A stretch of 64,000 nucleotides of DNA, taken from NCBI GenBank assembly GCA_038380435.1, contig JAWZYU010000028.1, positions 45,877,095 through 45,941,094 on the forward strand, read 5' to 3'. The position numbers and the translations under genes are program-made. The stretch is from Ryuthela nishihirai (lineage: Eukaryota > Arthropoda > Arachnida > Araneae > Heptathelidae). This document shows positions 59,999 through 64,000 of this stretch, in pieces; the stretch's first letter is position 1, and each line of letters starts with the position of its first letter. The notes under the pieces are model-generated. The model did no database searches. It was not told the origin of the DNA and was given only the letters and a program-made list of their open reading frames with translations.

Positions 59999-62900
59999 AT
60001 GATGTCTTGTTAAGGCCAATTTAATGACATCCACATGACATTGTCATGCAAATTTTGTGAGGTGCACATGGATTTGCTCTAAGGTCACTGTGGTGTCGTA
60101 AGGCAACATTTGCGAGGTCCCCGTGATATCGTTTTCAGGTTACTTTTGTTACGACCCCATTGTATTGTCATGCCAATTTTGTGAGGTACCCATGGCTTTC
60201 CCATAAGGTCAATATGGTGTCGTAAGGCCACTTTTGTGAGGTCCCCGTGATGTCTTCGTAAGGCGACATTTATGACGTCCCCATGATATTGTCATGCCAA
60301 TTTTGAGATGTCCCCATGGCTTTGCCACAAGGTCACTATGGTGTTGTAAGGCCACTTTTATGAGGTCCACGTGATATCGTTTTCAGGTTACTTTTGTTAC
60401 ATCCTCATTACATTTTCATGCCAATTTTGTGAGGTCACCATGGCTTTCCATAAACTCACTATTGTGTCGTAAGGCTACTTTTGTGATTTCCCCATGATAT
60501 CATTTTCAGGTTACTTTTGTTACATCCCCATTACATCGTCATGCCAATTTTGTGAGGTCCCCAAGGCTTTTCAATAAGGCAACTATGGTGTCATAGGGCC
60601 ACTTTTGTGAGGTTCCCATGATATCGTTTTCAGGCTACATTTTTTACGTCCCCATTACATTTTCATGCCAATTTTGTGAGGTCCCCATGGCTTCGCGATA
60701 AGGTCACTATGGTGCCGTAAGGCGACTTTTGTGAGATCCCTGTGATGTCTTCGTAAGGCCACTTTTATCACATCCCCATTACATTTTCATGCCAATTTTG
60801 TGAGGTCCATATGGCTTTGGCGTAAAGTCACTATGGTGTCGTAAGGCCACTTTTGTGAGATCCCCGTGATGTCTTCGTAAGACCACATTTATGACATATT
60901 TGTGACATTTTGTGAGGTCCCCATGGCTTTGCCATAAGGTTACTATGGTGTTGTAAGACCACTTTTAGGAAATCCCCATGACATTGTCATGCCAATTTTG
61001 TGAGGTCCTCGTGGTGCGCCATAAAAAGACTATGGTGTCGTAAGGCCACTTTTGTGAGATCTCCGTGATATCGTTTTCAGGTTACTTTTGATATGTCCCC
61101 TTTACATGATCATGCCAATTTTGTGAGGTCCCCATGGCTTTGCCATAAGGTCACTATGGTGTCGTAAGGCCACTTTTGTGAGGTCCCCGGGATATCGTTT
61201 TCAGGTTACTTTTGTTACGTCCCCATTACATCATCATCCTAAAGTTTGAGGTCCCCATGGCTTTGCCATATGTCACTATGGTGTCGTAAGGCCACATTTC
61301 TGAGTTCTCTGTGATATCATTTTCTGGTTACTTTTGTTACGACCCCATGACATTGTAATGCCAATTTTGTGAGGTGTCCATGGCTTTGTCATAAGCTCAC
61401 TATGGTGTCGTAAGGCCAAATTTGTGAGGTCCCCGTGATATCGTTTTGAGTTTACTTTTGTTACGTCCCCATTACATTCTCATACAACTTTTGTGAGGTC
61501 CCTTTGGCTTTTCCAAAGATCACTATGGTGTCGTAAGGCCACTTTTGCGAGGTCTCCGTGATATCATTATCAGGTTACTTTCGTTACATCCCTATTAAAA
61601 TGTCACGCCAATTTTGTGAGGTCCCCATGGCTTTGCCATAAGTTCATTATGGTGTAAGATCACTTTTATGAAATCTCCGTGACATTGTCATGCTACTTTT
61701 GTGAGGTCCCCATGGCTTTGCAATAAGGTCACTATGGTGTCATAAGGCCACTTTTGCGAGGTCCCCGTGATATCATTATCAGGTTACTTTTGTTACTTCC
61801 CCATTACAATGTCATGCGAATTTTGTGAGGTCCCCATGGCTTTGCCATAAGTTCATTATGGTGTCGTAAGATCACTTTTATGAAATCTCCGTGACATTGT
61901 CATGCCAGTTTTGTGAGGTCCCCATGGCTTTGCCATAAGGTCACTATGATGTCATAAGGCCACATTTGCGAGGTCCCCGTGATATCATTATCAGGTTACT
62001 TTTGTTACATCCCCATTACAATGTCATGCCAATTTTGTGAGGTCCCCATGGCTTTGCCATAAGGTTATTATGGTATCGTAAGGCCACTTTTATGAAATCC
62101 CCATTACATTCTCATACAACTTTTGTGAGGTCCCCATGGCTTTGCCAAAAGATCACTATGGTGTCGTAAGGCCACTTTTGCGAGGTCCCCGTTATATCAT
62201 TATCAGGTTACTTTTGTTACATCCCCATTACAATGTCACGCGAATTTTGTGAGGTCCCCATCGCTTTGCCATAAAGTGATTATGGTGTTGTTAGGCCACT
62301 TTTATGAAATCTCCGTGATATTGTCATGCCAATTTTGAGAGGTCCCGATGTCTTTGTCATAAGTTCACTATGGTGTCGTAAGGCCAATTTTGTGAGGTCA
62401 TCGTCATTTCTTCGTAAGGTTCCCGTGACAGTCATGACAATTTGGTGAGTCCCCATTGTTTTGACATAAGATGATTATGGTGTCGTAAGGACGCTTTTGT
62501 GAGGTCCCTGTGATATCTTCGTAAGCCACTTTTGAGACATTCCTGTGACATTTTCAAGCCAATTTTGTGAGGTCCCCATAGTTTTGCCATAAGTTCACTA
62601 TGGTGTCGTAAGGCCACTTTTATGAAATCCCCTTGTCACTATGACGCCAATTTTTTGAGGTTCCCATGGCTTTGCCATAAGGTTACTATGGTGTTGTAAG
62701 GCCATTTTTGTGAGGTCCCTTTGATATCGTTTTCAGGTTACTTTTGTTACGTCCCATTAATTTTCATGCCAATTTTGTGAGGTCCCCATGGTTTGCCTTA
62801 AGGTCAATATGGTGTCATAAGGCCACATGTTTGAGGTCCCGTGATGTCTTCATAAGGCCACTTTTATGACGTCCCCGTGACATTGTCATGCCAATTTTGT

Positions 62901-63382
62901 GAGGTCCCCGTGACATCGTTTTCAGGTTACTATTGTTACTTCCCCATTACATTGTGATGCTAATTTTGTGAGGTCCCCTTGGCTTTGCCATAAGGTCACT
63001 GTGGTGTCATAAGGCCATTTTTCTGAGGTTCCCGTGATGTCTTCGTAAGGCCACTTTTATCACGTCCCCATTACATTTTATGCCAATTTTGTTAGGTCCC
63101 CATGGCTTTGCCATTAGGTCACTATGATGTTGTAAGCCCACTTTTGTGAGGTCCCCGTGATGTCTTCATAAGGTTACTTTTATGACGTCACCATGACCTT
63201 CTCATTCCAATTTTGTGAGGTCCACTGGGCTTTGCCATAAGCTTACTATGGTGTCATAAGGCCACTTTTGTGAGGTCCCCGTGATATCATTTTCAGGTTA
63301 CTTCTGTTACGTCCCGATTACGTTTGCATACCAATTTTGTGAGGTCCCCATGGCTTTGCCATAAGGTCACTATGGTGACGTA
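59999..63382. repeat. 124-bp satellite block
   Basis: About 27 units. A shorter local series at 61540-62330 repeats a unit with GATATCATTATCAGG and TTATGAAATCTCC four times. From about 62715 the super-unit seen at 54386 and 58254 begins again. Confidence 0.85.
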
Positions 63383-63833
63383 AGGCCTCTTTGTGAGATC
63401 CCTGTGACGTTGTCGTAAGGCGAATTTTGTGAGGTCCCCGTGATGTCGTCGTAAGCCGAATTTTGTGAGGTACCCGTGAGATCATCATAAGTTGAATTTT
63501 GTGAGGTCCCGGTGCGTCGTCATAAGGCGAATTTTGTGAGGTCTCTGTGACGTCTTCGTAAGGCGAATTTTGCAAGGTCGATGTGGCGTCGTCGTAAGTA
63601 GACTCTTGTGAGGTCCCTGTGACGTAATTGTAAGGCCTCTTTTGTGAGGTCCCCGTGACGTCATCGTAAGGCGAATTTTGTGAGGTCCCCGTGACGTCAT
63701 CTTATGGCCTCTTTTGTGAGGTCTCCGTGGCATCGTCGTAAGTTGACTTTTGTGAGGTCCCCATGACGTCGTCATAAGTCCTCTTTTGCGAGATCCCCAT
63801 GACGTCATCGTAAGGCCTCTTTTGTGAGGTCCC
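63383..63833. repeat. 36-bp satellite block
   Basis: About twelve monomers, many with GGCGAATTTTGTGAGG. Minus-strand frames of 85 and 107 codons are repeat translations. Confidence 0.85.
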
Positions 63834-64000
63834 TTTGATATCGTTTTCAGGTTACTTTTGTTACGTCCCCATTACATTTTCATACCAATTTTGTGAGGTC
63901 CTCATGGCTTTGCCATAAGGTCACTAAGGAGTCATAAGGCCACTTTTTTGAGGTCACGTGATGTCTTCGTAAGGTTACTTTTATGATGTCCCCGTGACAT
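63834..64000. repeat. 124-bp satellite, start of another super-unit, cut by the window end
   Basis: Begins CTTTGATATCGTTTTCAGG just as at 54386, 58254 and 62715, and continues to the last base. Confidence 0.85.

Overview
This is a repeat-dominated stretch of an animal nuclear genome, with no recognisable host protein gene, rRNA or true tRNA gene in 64 kb. The evidence for a metazoan is a LINE with an apurinic-endonuclease/reverse-transcriptase polyprotein, two families of tRNA-derived SINEs, Tc1/mariner-type MITEs flanked by TA, abundant eukaryotic microsatellites and a long satellite array. An aquatic invertebrate (crustacean or mollusc) is my guess from the style of the SINEs and microsatellites, but the sequence does not settle the taxon.

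Layout. 1-5.0 kb: mostly unique or low-complexity DNA with GA/G, GAG, CA, GAAA and GGAT-type simple repeats and old SINE fragments. 5.0-8.6 kb: a nest of mobile elements, with a fold-back MITE family (185-214 bp) and a second SINE family arranged as a tandem [MITE-SINE] duplication, followed by a duplicated cassette of nested palindromes. 8.7-9.6 kb: AT-rich degenerate minisatellite. 9.9-10.7 kb: CT-rich minisatellite with a 36-bp period and 72-bp dimer. 11.1-11.7 kb: two copies of a SINE with a tRNA-Met-like head. From 11.74 kb to the window end the DNA is one related satellite family, broken by a 3.6-kb LINE (28.71-32.34 kb, minus strand).

Satellite. A 36-bp monomer forms pure blocks at 11.7-14.05 kb and several short blocks after 53.4 kb. 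The long central arrays use a 124-bp unit that can be read as four diverged pieces of the same 36-mer (36+33+36+19 bp, the last with an internal deletion). The 124-bp array shows larger duplications: a near-perfect 8,328-bp tandem copy (33.6-41.9 and 41.9-50.3 kb), and older ones of about 3 kb at 14.8-19.4 and 20-27 kb. After 53.4 kb, 36-bp and 124-bp blocks alternate in a compound super-repeat that also carries a duplicated AT-rich spacer of about 240 bp.

The only protein-coding sequence I can support is the LINE open reading frame. It has recognisable endonuclease and reverse transcriptase domains but is broken by two in-frame stops. Other open frames come from the satellites: the minus strand of the 36-mer has no stop in any frame, so it yields long frames with a 12-residue period. 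I regard these as non-coding until shown otherwise.
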